A stretch of 44,907 nt of DNA, taken from positions 4,446 through 49,352 of the forward strand of contig PBJD01000040.1 of assembly GCA_002720635.1 (NCBI GenBank). The letters run 5' to 3'. Numbering within the stretch: the stretch's first letter is position 1; each line of letters opens with the position of its first letter. The notes beneath the pieces were generated by a model that worked only from the letters and a program-made list of their open reading frames with translations, did no database searches and was not told the DNA's origin. Below are positions 15,702-24,950 of this stretch, one piece after another. This DNA comes from Flavobacteriales bacterium (lineage in GTDB: Bacteria; Bacteroidota; Bacteroidia; Flavobacteriales_C; GCA-002722245). Made by a program: the position numbers and the translations under genes.

Positions 15702-17084
15702 TTAATCAGAAGAATCAATTTCTTCCCAACATCCTGACTTCACTTCTTTTTCATCACTTGAAAGACCATTAACAACATCTTTTCCATTAGCGTAAACCAT
15801 AAGACTTAACAGTAGAACCATACCCGTAATTTGAGCATACTCCAAAAATTTATCTCCTGGCTTTCTTCTGAAAATTATTTCATAAAACAAGAACAACACA
15901 TGCCCTCCATCTAAAGCAGGAATTGGAAGTAAATTCATTATTGCTAAAACTACAGATAAAAGAGCTGTAATATTCCAGAATTTTTGCCAGTAATCATCAT
16001 CGGTAAAACTTTCCGGGAATAGATTCCCAATCGAACCAAAACCTCCAACCTGTTTAATACCTTCAGACGTAAACATATACTTGAGCTGTTTTACGTAGTT
16101 ACTGAGATTACCAGTCATTTCAATAAATCCTGCCGGTATACTCTCAAAAAATGAATAGACTTTTTTATCCATAACCATAAGGCTATCAAATTGTGTATTA
16201 TATAAGCCTATTTTTCCGTATTGATCAACCTTTACATTAACAACTAATGAATCTCCGTTCCTCATAACAGTTAATCCGACTTCCCGGCAAGAATCTTTAG
16301 CTAACTCCTTCGCGAAAAACTGAAAATAAGGAACACTTTTCCCGTTAATAGCTATTATTCTATCTCCTTTTTTAATCCCACAAGTTTTGTTTAGAGAATT
16401 TTCTGTAAATTTCTCAGCTATGAATTCAACAAGAGGACTAAACATCCTTGTCTTACTGGCTATTACATCTTTTGGTAGTTGACTGGGAATTGAAATTATA
16501 GTGTCTTCACCATTTCTATTCACCTTTACAGTCTCTGCATTATCCAGAAGAATCCCATTTTGGTAATCCGAAAATAAATAGGGCTGTTTTCCGTCAATTG
16601 AAATGAGTTTATCACCATCTTTGAAACCATATTTTTTCATTACATCACTGACCATTACCCCATTCTCAGCAACACTTGATGCAGGAAGAACATCCTTACC
16701 CCAGGTAAAAAGCATCATTGAATAAATTACAAATGCCAAAATGATATTAACAGTTACTCCTCCAATCATAATAATTAACCGCTGCCAGGCAGGCTTTGAA
16801 CGAAATTCCCATGGCTCTGGAGGTTTCTTCATCTGCTCCTTGTCCATCGACTCATCAACCATACCGGCGATTTTAACGTATCCTCCCAAAGGAAGCCAAC
16901 CTATGCCATAAACCGTATCCCCGACCTTCTTTTTAACCAAAGAAAACCATGGATCAAAAAACAAATAAAACTTCTCAACTTTTGTTTTAAATAATTTTGC
17001 CGGGATGTAGTGTCCCAACTCATGTAAAACCACAAGTATTGAGAGACTAAATATTAAACTTACTGCTTTTGTAAAAAACTCCAT
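15702..17084 (-). CDS. rseP: RseP-family site-2 zinc metalloprotease
   Basis: This intramembrane protease (M50) cuts membrane-tethered anti-sigma factors and signal-peptide remnants. The 460-residue protein has HELGH in its first helix (H21, E22, H25) and the second zinc-site motif LPIPALDGGH near residue 395. Two PDZ-like segments lie between them: GFKDGDKLISIDGKQP and IKKGDRIIAINGKSV. Its ATG overlaps the dxr stop (TAATG), so translation is likely coupled. The dxr-rseP pair is widely conserved in bacteria. Confidence 0.95.
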   Translation of the reverse strand: MEFFTKAVSLIFSLSILVVLHELGHYIPAKLFKTKVEKFYLFFDPWFSLVKKKVGDTVYGIGWLPLGGYVKIAGMVDESMDKEQMKKPPEPWEFRSKPAWQRLIIMIGGVTVNIILAFVIYSMMLFTWGKDVLPASSVAENGVMVSDVMKKYGFKDGDKLISIDGKQPYLFSDYQNGILLDNAETVKVNRNGEDTIISIPSQLPKDVIASKTRMFSPLVEFIAEKFTENSLNKTCGIKKGDRIIAINGKSVPYFQFFAKELAKDSCREVGLTVMRNGDSLVVNVKVDQYGKIGLYNTQFDSLMVMDKKVYSFFESIPAGFIEMTGNLSNYVKQLKYMFTSEGIKQVGGFGSIGNLFPESFTDDDYWQKFWNITALLSVVLAIMNLLPIPALDGGHVLFLFYEIIFRRKPGDKFLEYAQITGMVLLLSLMVYANGKDVVNGLSSDEKEVKSGCWEEIDSSD

Positions 17085-18256
17085 TATAATGAATCAATAA
17101 TTCTTTTTGTGATGATTCTCGCTTCTTTATCAGAACTTATATAATCCTCTAAAGTTGGTTTAGAAATAAATGTAGCTTTTAGCATACATTCCTCAATCAC
17201 TTCACTCATTTGTAAAAACCCAATTCTATCTTCTAAAAAGGCCCCTACAACTATTTCATTTGCTGCATTTAAGACACATGGAGCGTTCCCTCCTTTTTCC
17301 AGTGCTTCAAAAGCGAGTACAAGGTTACGAAAAGTTTTCTTATCCGGAGCGTCAAACGTTAATTGAGGATAACTTAAAAAGTTAAATCTTGTGAAATTAT
17401 TTTTCTGTCGTTTGGGAAAACCAATTGCATATTGAATTGGTAACTTCATATCGGGCAGACCAATTTGAGCTTTAACACTTCCATCCTCAAACTGTACCAG
17501 TGAATGAACAATACTTTGAGGATGCACAATTACTTCAATTTGTTCTGGTTTTAAATTAAAAAGCCATTTAGCTTCAATAACATCTAATCCTTTGTTCATC
17601 ATACTTGCAGAATCAATGGTGATTTTGGCCCCCATATCCCAGTTTGGGTGTTTTAGCGCCTGCTCCTTTGTTACCGATTGTAATTCATGACTTGACTTGC
17701 CCAAAAATGGTCCTCCGCTTGCAGTAAGAATAATCTTTTCTATAGGATTCATAAACTCACCAACCAGGCACTGAAAAATAGCCGAATGCTCACTGTCAAC
17801 AGGTAAAATATTCACTCCTTTTTCACGAGCTAAATTCATGACCAATTCACCTGCGACAACTAATGTCTCTTTATTTGCCAGAGCAATATCCTTCCCTGCA
17901 TTAATTGCAGCAATGGTTGGTTTTAAACCGGCATAACCTACTAAAGCAGTTAAAACAACATCTATTTCTTTGTACTCAACAACTTGTTCTAAAGCATCAA
18001 CACCAGAATAAACCGTAATATCTTGATCATACAATGCCTCATTAACTTGTGAATACTTGGTTTCATCAACAATAACGACAGCATTAGGCCGAAACTTTTT
18101 AGCCTGCTTAATTAACACCTCAGCATTTTTATATACTGTAAGTACCTCAACCTGAAAAAGATGCGACTGATCTTCGATAACTTCTAAAGCTTGTGTTCCA
18201 ATTGAACCAGAAGAGCCAAGAATGGCTATTCTTTTCTTTTTAATTTCTTCTGTCAT
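17084..18256 (-). CDS. dxr: 1-deoxy-D-xylulose-5-phosphate reductoisomerase
   Basis: Dxr (IspC) makes 2-C-methyl-D-erythritol 4-phosphate from DXP with NADPH, the committed step of the MEP isoprenoid pathway. The 390-residue protein has the nucleotide-binding loop ILGSSGSIGTQ at the N-terminus, the ALANKETLVVAG block, the metal/substrate block PVDSEHSAIFQ and the catalytic-loop region HPNWDMGAKITIDSASMMNKGLDVIEA. It is the middle gene of a tight operon: GH3 ends at 18257, directly upstream, and rseP overlaps downstream. Confidence 0.97.
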   Translation of the reverse strand: MTEEIKKKRIAILGSSGSIGTQALEVIEDQSHLFQVEVLTVYKNAEVLIKQAKKFRPNAVVIVDETKYSQVNEALYDQDITVYSGVDALEQVVEYKEIDVVLTALVGYAGLKPTIAAINAGKDIALANKETLVVAGELVMNLAREKGVNILPVDSEHSAIFQCLVGEFMNPIEKIILTASGGPFLGKSSHELQSVTKEQALKHPNWDMGAKITIDSASMMNKGLDVIEAKWLFNLKPEQIEVIVHPQSIVHSLVQFEDGSVKAQIGLPDMKLPIQYAIGFPKRQKNNFTRFNFLSYPQLTFDAPDKKTFRNLVLAFEALEKGGNAPCVLNAANEIVVGAFLEDRIGFLQMSEVIEECMLKATFISKPTLEDYISSDKEARIITKRIIDSL

Positions 18257-19753
18257 TTAAGCTTTAAAATTTGAAAGTTCATCCGCAATTTTTCTATCAT
18301 TGCTTAATCTGGGAACCTTATTTTGACCACCGAGTTTACCTATTGATTTCATATACTCAACGAAAGCGTCTCTTTTCAATTGTGAAAGAACAATAGGTCG
18401 AAGTATATTTCCTTGAATTAAATCCTGATAATATACGTTTTGACTCTGCATTTCATCATCAATAATTTTAGTGAAAACTTCCAGATCTTCAGGTTCTTTG
18501 GAAAACTCAACAAACCACTCATGATAAGGCAAGCTGTTTTCTCCTCCATCAACCTGAGGTGCTACAGTAAACTCAACAACATCGACCCCGCATTCTTTAC
18601 AGGCCTTTATCATTGATGCTTCAACCTCCTTTCCAATAACATGTTCTCCAAAAGCTGATATGAAGTGTTTAATTCTTCCCGTCACAATTATTCTGTATGG
18701 ATCAATTGAAACAAATTCAATGGTGTCTCCAATATTATACCCCCAAAGCCCGGCATTTGTGTTTAAGATAATTACATAATTAATGCCCAACTCCACATCT
18801 TTCAGGCTTAATCTGGGTGGATTGTCCTCAAAAAACGAATCTGCAGGAATAAATTCGAAAAAAATACCCGCATTTACATTTAAAAGCAACCCTTCTTTTA
18901 TTTGAGAATCCTGAAAAGCAATAAATCCTTCAGACGCAGGATAAACCTCAATAGTAGGAACTCTTTTTCCAACCAGCTTATCAAAAATAGGCTGATAAGG
19001 TTTATAATTCACACCTCCTTGAACAAAAAGAGAAAAATTTGGGAAAACATCTTTAATTTCTTTACCAGTCCTTGCCTCAATTCGCTCAAAATACATTTGA
19101 ACCCATGGAGGTATACCGGAAATCAATCTCATATCCTCATGAATAGTCTCATCGATTATTTTCTCCAACTTAATTTCCCAGTCTTCAATGCAATTCGTTT
19201 CCCATGAAGGCATTCTGTTTTTTTGCAAATAATTGGGGACATAATGAGCAACAATACCACTCAATCTACCAAAAGGAACTTTTCCTTTTTTGTCTAATTC
19301 CGGAGAACCTTGCAAAAAAATCATTTTGCCTTCAGTAAATTCTGCTCGCCCTGTTTCATGCATATACATCAACAGGGCATTCTTAGCTGCGTCAATGTGA
19401 TGTTGCATTGAATCTTTTGATATCGGAATATATTTAACTCCTGATGTAGTCCCTGATGTTTTACAAAAATATAATGGTAATCCAGGCCAAAGGATGTTCT
19501 CTTCACCTTCAACAACTTTTTCGACATAATGCTTTATGCCCTCATAATCCTGGACAGGAATATTTTTTTTAAATTCCTCATATGTCTTGATCGACGAGAA
19601 ATTATGGTCTTTTCCAAATTGAGTTTTTGAAGCTTTTGAAACAAGCTGTTTCATTGTTTTAGCCTGAACGGCTAAAGCATTATCCGTCCAATACTGAACT
19701 TTTTTTGCTTGTCGTTTTGCATATATTTTTGCGATTTTAGCCTTAAGTCCCAT
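18257..19753 (-). CDS. GH3-family acyl-adenylate / amido synthetase-like protein
   Basis: The 498-residue protein matches the GH3 superfamily, best known from plant enzymes that conjugate amino acids to jasmonate or auxin through an acyl-adenylate. Visible ANL-like features are the phosphate-binding loop CKTSGTTSGVKYIPIS, an adenylate-contact region EVYPASEGFIAFQD, and YNIGDTIEFVSIDPYRIIVTGRIKHFISAFGEHV near the hinge. Bacteroidota often carry such a gene but I know no established substrate. The abutting dxr-rseP operon may hint at a membrane or isoprenoid link, which is speculation. A candidate promoter lies about 80 bases upstream. Confidence 0.9.
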   Translation of the reverse strand: MGLKAKIAKIYAKRQAKKVQYWTDNALAVQAKTMKQLVSKASKTQFGKDHNFSSIKTYEEFKKNIPVQDYEGIKHYVEKVVEGEENILWPGLPLYFCKTSGTTSGVKYIPISKDSMQHHIDAAKNALLMYMHETGRAEFTEGKMIFLQGSPELDKKGKVPFGRLSGIVAHYVPNYLQKNRMPSWETNCIEDWEIKLEKIIDETIHEDMRLISGIPPWVQMYFERIEARTGKEIKDVFPNFSLFVQGGVNYKPYQPIFDKLVGKRVPTIEVYPASEGFIAFQDSQIKEGLLLNVNAGIFFEFIPADSFFEDNPPRLSLKDVELGINYVIILNTNAGLWGYNIGDTIEFVSIDPYRIIVTGRIKHFISAFGEHVIGKEVEASMIKACKECGVDVVEFTVAPQVDGGENSLPYHEWFVEFSKEPEDLEVFTKIIDDEMQSQNVYYQDLIQGNILRPIVLSQLKRDAFVEYMKSIGKLGGQNKVPRLSNDRKIADELSNFKA

Positions 19754-19831
19754 TCAAATTAGAATTTGGTTCAAAAATAACCAATTAAAAGTGGGCAAAA
19801 AAATGAAAATGCCGGGATTATTTCTTTAATG

Positions 19832-19839
19832 CAAAAGTA
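19832..19839 (-). promoter_or_regulatory. -7 promoter box upstream of GH3-dxr-rseP
   Basis: TACTTTTG on the minus strand fits TAnnTTTG, within the gap between lspA and the GH3 gene. A TTTG lies 23 bases further upstream, a slightly long spacing. If real, it drives the GH3-dxr-rseP operon independently of lspA. Confidence 0.35.
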
Positions 19840-19866
19840 TTTATCCCAATAACATCTTTAATCAAA

Positions 19867-20514
19867 TTATCCTGAAAATTCTTGTGACTCGTCGGAATTA
19901 TTAATTTCCGTCAAGTCCTGGACATCTTTCTTTTTCTTGTTAAAAAATTCAGTTTGGAACACATCTCTTTGAAAAAGAATTATCATACCCACACCTACTG
20001 AAATAGCAACATCTGCAAGGTTAAATATCGGGGGAAAGAAACTTAAACTAAACATATCCACAACTTTCCCTGTCAAAAAGCTGGCATAACCATCTCCAAA
20101 CGCAACTTGCTCAGCAACCATTGATAAGTGGTGAGGACTTTTACTAAAAATTAATCCATAAAACAAACTGTCAATAATATTGCCAAATGCTCCTGAAAAG
20201 ATTAACGAAATACTTATAATTAAACTTTTAGAAACTTTACGTTTAATTAATCCAAACAGGTAATACATGATTACTCCAACTGCAACAATTCTAAAAAGAC
20301 TTAATAAAACCTTTGCTCCGTCAGGTCCTAAGAAAGGAATTTCCCAACCAAATGCCATACCCGGATTTTCAACAAAATGCAAATCAAACCAATTTTCAAT
20401 TAAAGGAACCGTTTCCCCGTAATAAAAGTTCAATTTGATATAAACCTTTATCCATTGATCAAAAAATAATGTTAAAAATATTGTAGTAAATGCAATAATG
20501 TATCTATTTCTCAC
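19867..20514 (-). CDS. lspA: Lipoprotein signal peptidase (signal peptidase II)
   Basis: LspA removes the signal peptide from prolipoproteins after lipid attachment, in the inner membrane. The 215-residue protein has four hydrophobic segments and both catalytic aspartate motifs, GNIIDSLFYG and FNLADVAISVG, with the conserved early VENPGMAFGW block. It is longer than the E. coli enzyme because of a Bacteroidota-type loop and a charged C-terminal tail (KKKKDVQDLTE). The many lipoproteins in this window are its likely clients. Confidence 0.96.
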   Translation of the reverse strand: MRNRYIIAFTTIFLTLFFDQWIKVYIKLNFYYGETVPLIENWFDLHFVENPGMAFGWEIPFLGPDGAKVLLSLFRIVAVGVIMYYLFGLIKRKVSKSLIISISLIFSGAFGNIIDSLFYGLIFSKSPHHLSMVAEQVAFGDGYASFLTGKVVDMFSLSFFPPIFNLADVAISVGVGMIILFQRDVFQTEFFNKKKKDVQDLTEINNSDESQEFSG

Positions 20515-20534
20515 AACAGCTGATTTAAGCCCTA

Positions 20535-20542
20535 CAAATATA
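20535..20542 (-). promoter_or_regulatory. -7 promoter box upstream of lspA
   Basis: TATATTTG on the minus strand fits TAnnTTTG and lies 21 bases upstream of the lspA ATG. No clear -33 TTTG is seen. Confidence 0.4.
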
Positions 20543-20584
20543 GAAATTAAAACGATTTGCTCTTTTAACCGTTAAGTAAATAGC

Positions 20585-21547
20585 ATGCTGAAAAGTAAGA
20601 AAATAAAATTTTTGAAAATCTCATCTGAACTAGGTGCCGGAACAAGAGGAGCATCCAAGGGTTTTGAAGGGCTGAAATCCGCAGCAGAAGCAGCAGGAAG
20701 TAAGCTTTTCAGTGATTATGAAATTATTTCAATTAAAGATGAAAACAACTCTCTTTTAAAAAACATCAATTTCCCAAGTGCCAAAAGGATTCAATCAATT
20801 TATGAAGTTTTAAATCGAGTAAAGAAAACTGTGAATGATGAAGTAAAGCAGAACCACTTTCCTCTTCTGATTTCTGGAGACCACTCAATTTCAATGGGAA
20901 CGATTTCAGGAATAAAATCTGCATTTCCAAATAAAAAAATTGGTGTTATCTGGATTGATGCCCATGCTGACATTCACACACCATTCACAACACCATCTGG
21001 AAATATGCACGGCATGCCAATCGCCGCTTCACTTGGGCTGGATAATTTTTCATGTGCTTCCAACACACCAAAAAAAGAGGTTATAGAGCTTTGGAATAAC
21101 ATTAAAATTCTAGGCGGTAACACCCCCAATTTAGAACCAAAGAATATTGTTTATGTTGGCGTTCGAGACACTGAATGGGAAGAAGACAAATTAATTACAA
21201 AATTGGGCATCCATAAATACAGCGTTGATTTTATCAGAAGAAACAGGGGAATTAAATCTGCTGAAACCATTTTAAAAAAACTCGAAAATGTTGATCTGAT
21301 TTATATCTCTTTTGATGTTGATGTATTGGACAATTCTTTAAGTACGGGAACCGGAACTCCTGTTCCCAACGGGTTGTTCTTAAATGAAGTAAAATCCTTA
21401 ATTTCCGAGCTTTCAAAAAGTAAAAAGCTATGCTGTTTTGAGATTGTTGAAATAAATCCCACAATTGATAATAAAGGGAATTTAATGGCAGAAATGGGCC
21501 TTGAAGTATTAGAAACTTTAATCCAATGCCTAAAGACTACCTCTTAA
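20585..21547 (+). CDS. rocF: Arginase (ureohydrolase family)
   Basis: Arginase hydrolyses arginine to ornithine and urea using two Mn ions. The 320-residue protein has the metal-binding motifs SGDHSISMG, IWIDAHADIHT and SFDVDVLDNS. The segment TPSGNMHGMPIAASLG corresponds to the substrate-binding loop of true arginases (TTSGNLHGQP in the human enzyme), favouring arginase over agmatinase or formimidoylglutamase. It starts at an ATG six bases after a TAA. Its last 11 bases overlap the 3' end of the convergent DUF1501 gene. Confidence 0.9.
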   Translation: MLKSKKIKFLKISSELGAGTRGASKGFEGLKSAAEAAGSKLFSDYEIISIKDENNSLLKNINFPSAKRIQSIYEVLNRVKKTVNDEVKQNHFPLLISGDHSISMGTISGIKSAFPNKKIGVIWIDAHADIHTPFTTPSGNMHGMPIAASLGLDNFSCASNTPKKEVIELWNNIKILGGNTPNLEPKNIVYVGVRDTEWEEDKLITKLGIHKYSVDFIRRNRGIKSAETILKKLENVDLIYISFDVDVLDNSLSTGTGTPVPNGLFLNEVKSLISELSKSKKLCCFEIVEINPTIDNKGNLMAEMGLEVLETLIQCLKTTS

Positions 21548-23180
21548 CCACATTCAAAGATTCGGGATTTTTTCCATCTACCAGAATGTTTAACGTGTAT
21601 ATACCCGATGATAAATTTGATAAATCCAATCGAATCATCCCATTATAATAATTGGCATTAATAATCGCTTTTACCAACTGTCCATTTTGACTAAACACTT
21701 TTATTGTCGCTTTCTCAATATCATCATCACTTCTCAAAGTGATATTATCAAAAAACGGATTAGGAGAGGCAAACCAATTTAATCCCTCATTTTCAGTATC
21801 CACCTCATCTTTTACACTATTAATACAACCTAAATCGATTTTATAGTTAGTCTTTATAATTTCTGAAACAGTAGAATCATTGAAACTATTCATATTGGTA
21901 TAATCAAAAAAAGTTTGATCAATCACCGATTCTCCACCACCCATCCATTCCTTGAGTACTGTACCAAAAACAGCTCTGTAATCATATTGTACGGTTTCAA
22001 CTTGCCAGTTGTTTTCTTGAGAAGCTTCGTTTAAATCCGGATTAATTCCCGAAACGCCACCCTCAACAGCTTTCCCAAAAACAAACATTGGGGCAACCTC
22101 TCCATGGTCAGTACCTAAATTGCCATTCTCAGCAACCTTTCTTCCGAATTCAGAGTACGTCATCGCCACAACATCATCATCTATTCCAAGCCCTTCAATA
22201 TCGGATATAAATGCACTAATTGCTCCATTTAGTTCTTTCAAAAGAACATCATGTCTCCCTAATATATCTCCATTGCCGGTTTCCAACTGATTTGCATGCG
22301 TATCAAAACCTTTAAGTCGAACCATATATATTTTAGACTGAAGCCCCCCTTTGATTAATCTGGCAACTGTTTTAAGCTGATCTGATAAATTAGTATCCGG
22401 GTAAATGACAGAATTACTACCAGCATTAAAAGCATTGGAAATAGAGCTTGCATATATATTTGCCAGCTTATCCGTTTCAATGATATAGTCAAGTTCAATT
22501 CCATAATCAGTTCCCGCAGGAATATTTTCAGGCGCCTCACCTCCCAGTCCATTAATCACAGAGTAAAATCCAGAAGCGTCCTGGTTGGTTATGTTCATGT
22601 TCATGCCATGTTCATGTAACCCATGGAAACCTAAAGAGTTTTTCACATTACCCATTTGAACAGCAAAAGGATATGAATTTCCAAGCTCATCCGAATACAT
22701 TTGCTCCATATACCTGCCGATCCAACCCGATGTTTTACCATTTCCCCATCCATTACCATCGTTTCCGGTCATGTAAATATCACTTGAAGCAAAGTGACTT
22801 TTATTTTGAGATGGATAACCAACCGATTGTAATAATCTCATTTTTCCGTTATCATAAAGATTTTTAAACTCGTTAAGAGAAGGATGTAATCCTAACTGTT
22901 TATTTTCAGCTAAACCCGAGTCTAATGGGATGTATTTATTAACGCCTGTATCTGGAACTTTTATAGTTGGTCTAAAATTACTGTAGAGATCATACTGATT
23001 TAAGGGAATAAGTGTATTTAAACCATCGTTACCCCCATCTAAATTTATCAAAACAAGTCGCCTTCCACTAAAATCACAATTTTTAATTTCCTGCATCTCC
23101 ATAATTCCCTTCATTTCAAAAGGAGTAAGAGCGATAGCAGAAGCGGTTGCACTTAATTTTATAAATTTTCTTCTTTCCAT
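21537..23180 (-). CDS. DUF1501 family protein with T9SS sorting domain
   Basis: The 547-residue protein belongs to DUF1501, a sulfatase/alkaline-phosphatase-like family of unknown reaction that is usually encoded beside DUF1800. It starts MERRKFIKLSATASAIALTP, a signal resembling a Tat signal with a single RR. Family blocks are LVLINLDGGNDGLNTLIPL, QSKIYMVRLKGFDTHANQ and VVAMTYSEFGRKVAENGNLGTDHGEVAPMFVFG. The C-terminus (about 465-547, WFASPNPFFDNITLRS...SGIYTLNI) is a T9SS type A sorting domain, so it should reach the cell surface. It follows the DUF1800 remnant by six bases on the same strand. Confidence 0.9.
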   Translation of the reverse strand: MERRKFIKLSATASAIALTPFEMKGIMEMQEIKNCDFSGRRLVLINLDGGNDGLNTLIPLNQYDLYSNFRPTIKVPDTGVNKYIPLDSGLAENKQLGLHPSLNEFKNLYDNGKMRLLQSVGYPSQNKSHFASSDIYMTGNDGNGWGNGKTSGWIGRYMEQMYSDELGNSYPFAVQMGNVKNSLGFHGLHEHGMNMNITNQDASGFYSVINGLGGEAPENIPAGTDYGIELDYIIETDKLANIYASSISNAFNAGSNSVIYPDTNLSDQLKTVARLIKGGLQSKIYMVRLKGFDTHANQLETGNGDILGRHDVLLKELNGAISAFISDIEGLGIDDDVVAMTYSEFGRKVAENGNLGTDHGEVAPMFVFGKAVEGGVSGINPDLNEASQENNWQVETVQYDYRAVFGTVLKEWMGGGESVIDQTFFDYTNMNSFNDSTVSEIIKTNYKIDLGCINSVKDEVDTENEGLNWFASPNPFFDNITLRSDDDIEKATIKVFSQNGQLVKAIINANYYNGMIRLDLSNLSSGIYTLNILVDGKNPESLNVVKR

Positions 23181-23186
23181 AAGCTT

Positions 23187-23459
23187 TTACATAATTTGAA
23201 ATTCAGCAGCATTTACCATCGCTGTTAATAATTCATTTAATCGGATACGAGCAGTCGTATCATCCCCCCCCACATAATCGGCCCATGCTCCAGTCCAGTA
23301 TACATCTCCCAATGTACCTGTTAGAATATCCTTGAAATAATCTACACGACTTTGATCGATATCTTCGGGATACAGGTATTGCGCTATTTCAGACACTATT
23401 GTGGTGGCATCATAAGGATTAGATATTGTTGACTGTACATATTCTATAGAATCAACAAT
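23187..23459 (-). pseudogene. C-terminal remainder of DUF1800 gene after in-frame stop
   Basis: Directly after the TAA that ends the upstream ORF, the same frame continues IVDSIEYVQSTISNPYDATT then IVSEIAQYLYPEDI, and ends RIRLNELLTAMVNAAEFQIM. This is the expected end of a DUF1800 protein, so a single nonsense codon separates about 90 residues from the body. It has no obvious start of its own; GTG at 23396 is the first standard candidate found by the ORF track. It is made only by readthrough or reinitiation, unless the TAA is a sequencing error. Confidence 0.8.
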
Positions 23460-24830
23460 TTATTCAAAACGACCTCCACCAGTAATTAAGTTCTTTCCCA
23501 TAAGAAAGGAGTCCATATATTTATATCTTGCAATAATACTTACTGAGGTAAACCATTGGCGATCATAATTTGGCTCCTGGTAATCAGCAGGATAACCCGC
23601 TACAGAATCGGGAGAAAACATATTGAACCCGGCAGCGGAAAAACAGGAATTGTGTGCGAAATTTTTGAAAAAATAATGATAATATTCCTCCCATTTATCT
23701 TGTTGATTTGCATTAACAAGATTTACCTTAAACGCTGAAATTATTTCAGTCCATAATTGCATTGGGTGTTTGATAATAGAGCCAATGATATTATCCGTAT
23801 TTTGGTTATCATCCTCATCATAAAAATGCTCACTTTCCAACAGTTTCTTTAGCACTGGTAACAATTGGAAACCATTATCTCTTAAATCTTGAGCCAATGG
23901 ATTTATGATATCTGTTTCTACAGAGGAATCCCATTCACTTTTAACAAAAAAACGATACAATTTTCTAACATAAGAAACCGCAGTGGCATCCTGTGAAAAT
24001 ATCATATTTACAAAATCCTCATGTTCTTGTAAAATAGAAGCAACATCTGAACCTCCTGTTATAGTGGTGTTTCCGAAGGCAGCGCTAAACGTTTTATCGT
24101 CTTGTACGTGATGATTAACTTTGATATATCCCATTGGCAACCCCGTCTCTGCATCAATAATACTTCGATCATTTTTATTCTTAAACCCTGAAAAAACCTG
24201 AGCAGCCATTTGAACGTCGTGTTCTGTGTAATTTGTATAATCACCATCCCCCTTTTGTTCTCCTTTAAGAATAGTAAACAACTCCAAAAATTCACGCGCA
24301 TAATTCTCATTTGGATTCCAACGATTGTTTACATTGTTATCTAAATAAAGTAGCATAGCATTATCGATGGTTATTTTATTTGCTAAGGTTTTTAAATCAC
24401 CAAAAGCATACTTTTGAAGAAGTCTTAAGTGATCATAAAAATGAGTTGACGTACCTGTCCCAGAATCCTTAGAAGTGGTAAAGCACGTGTGTAGAAATAA
24501 AGTTAACTTATGTTCTAATGTAATCTCATTAAAGGCGTTATACCACCACCAACCGGCAATACTAATTCTCTTAGCTCCCTGTCTTGTAAAATCAGCTGGG
24601 TCTTTTGTGGAACTGGTCCAGTGCATATCCTCCCAATCTTCTCCCTTCGGATCAATTGGCTCATACAGTTTACGAACCGATGGAGCACTTAAACTCCATA
24701 AAGCTTGAGAAGGAGTTAGATTGGCAAAATCATCTATCTTTTCAGGAGAAAAATTAAAACAAGTTCTGCGCAAAAGATGCTTTGCCTTACGCCTACCAAG
24801 AGGCTGACTGTAAGCTGTTAATGATGGCAT
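23460..24830 (-). CDS. DUF1800 family protein, truncated by in-frame TAA
   Basis: DUF1800 proteins are large secreted proteins of unknown activity, typically paired with DUF1501. The 456 residues here include the family blocks GRRKAKHLLRRTCFNFSPEKIDDFA, GWWWYNAFNEITLEHKLTLFLHTCF, DNNVNNRWNPNENYAREFLELFTI and KYRFFVKSEW-type (here VRKLYRFFVKSEW). Translation stops after LITGGGRFE although the same frame continues as recognisable DUF1800 sequence to 23187. No classical signal peptide is obvious at the start (MPSLTAYSQPLGRRKAKHLL). Either it is a recent nonsense mutant, or the C-terminal ~90 residues are dispensable, or the stop is an error. Confidence 0.82.
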   Translation of the reverse strand: MPSLTAYSQPLGRRKAKHLLRRTCFNFSPEKIDDFANLTPSQALWSLSAPSVRKLYEPIDPKGEDWEDMHWTSSTKDPADFTRQGAKRISIAGWWWYNAFNEITLEHKLTLFLHTCFTTSKDSGTGTSTHFYDHLRLLQKYAFGDLKTLANKITIDNAMLLYLDNNVNNRWNPNENYAREFLELFTILKGEQKGDGDYTNYTEHDVQMAAQVFSGFKNKNDRSIIDAETGLPMGYIKVNHHVQDDKTFSAAFGNTTITGGSDVASILQEHEDFVNMIFSQDATAVSYVRKLYRFFVKSEWDSSVETDIINPLAQDLRDNGFQLLPVLKKLLESEHFYDEDDNQNTDNIIGSIIKHPMQLWTEIISAFKVNLVNANQQDKWEEYYHYFFKNFAHNSCFSAAGFNMFSPDSVAGYPADYQEPNYDRQWFTSVSIIARYKYMDSFLMGKNLITGGGRFE

Positions 24831-24950
24831 ATAAGATAAGTTTAACCGGTACCAACAATTTAATAAATTTTATACCAATATCAGAACTTTCAACCCATTC
24901 ATTGTAAAATAACTAAAAGTCTTGAACGATTTTTTCTCGAAAAGAACTCA

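Noticed and set aside
20585-21547. Agmatinase or formimidoylglutamase
   Set aside because: The loop TPSGNMHGMP matches the arginase substrate-binding loop, so arginase is preferred.
23460-23462. Programmed recoding (selenocysteine or pyrrolysine) at the DUF1800 stop
   Set aside because: The codon is TAA, which is not used for either, and I noticed no obvious recoding hairpin directly after it.
23187-24830. Frameshift as the cause of the split DUF1800 gene
   Set aside because: Both parts are in the same frame and the intervening codons read as normal DUF1800 sequence; only a TAA codon interrupts it.
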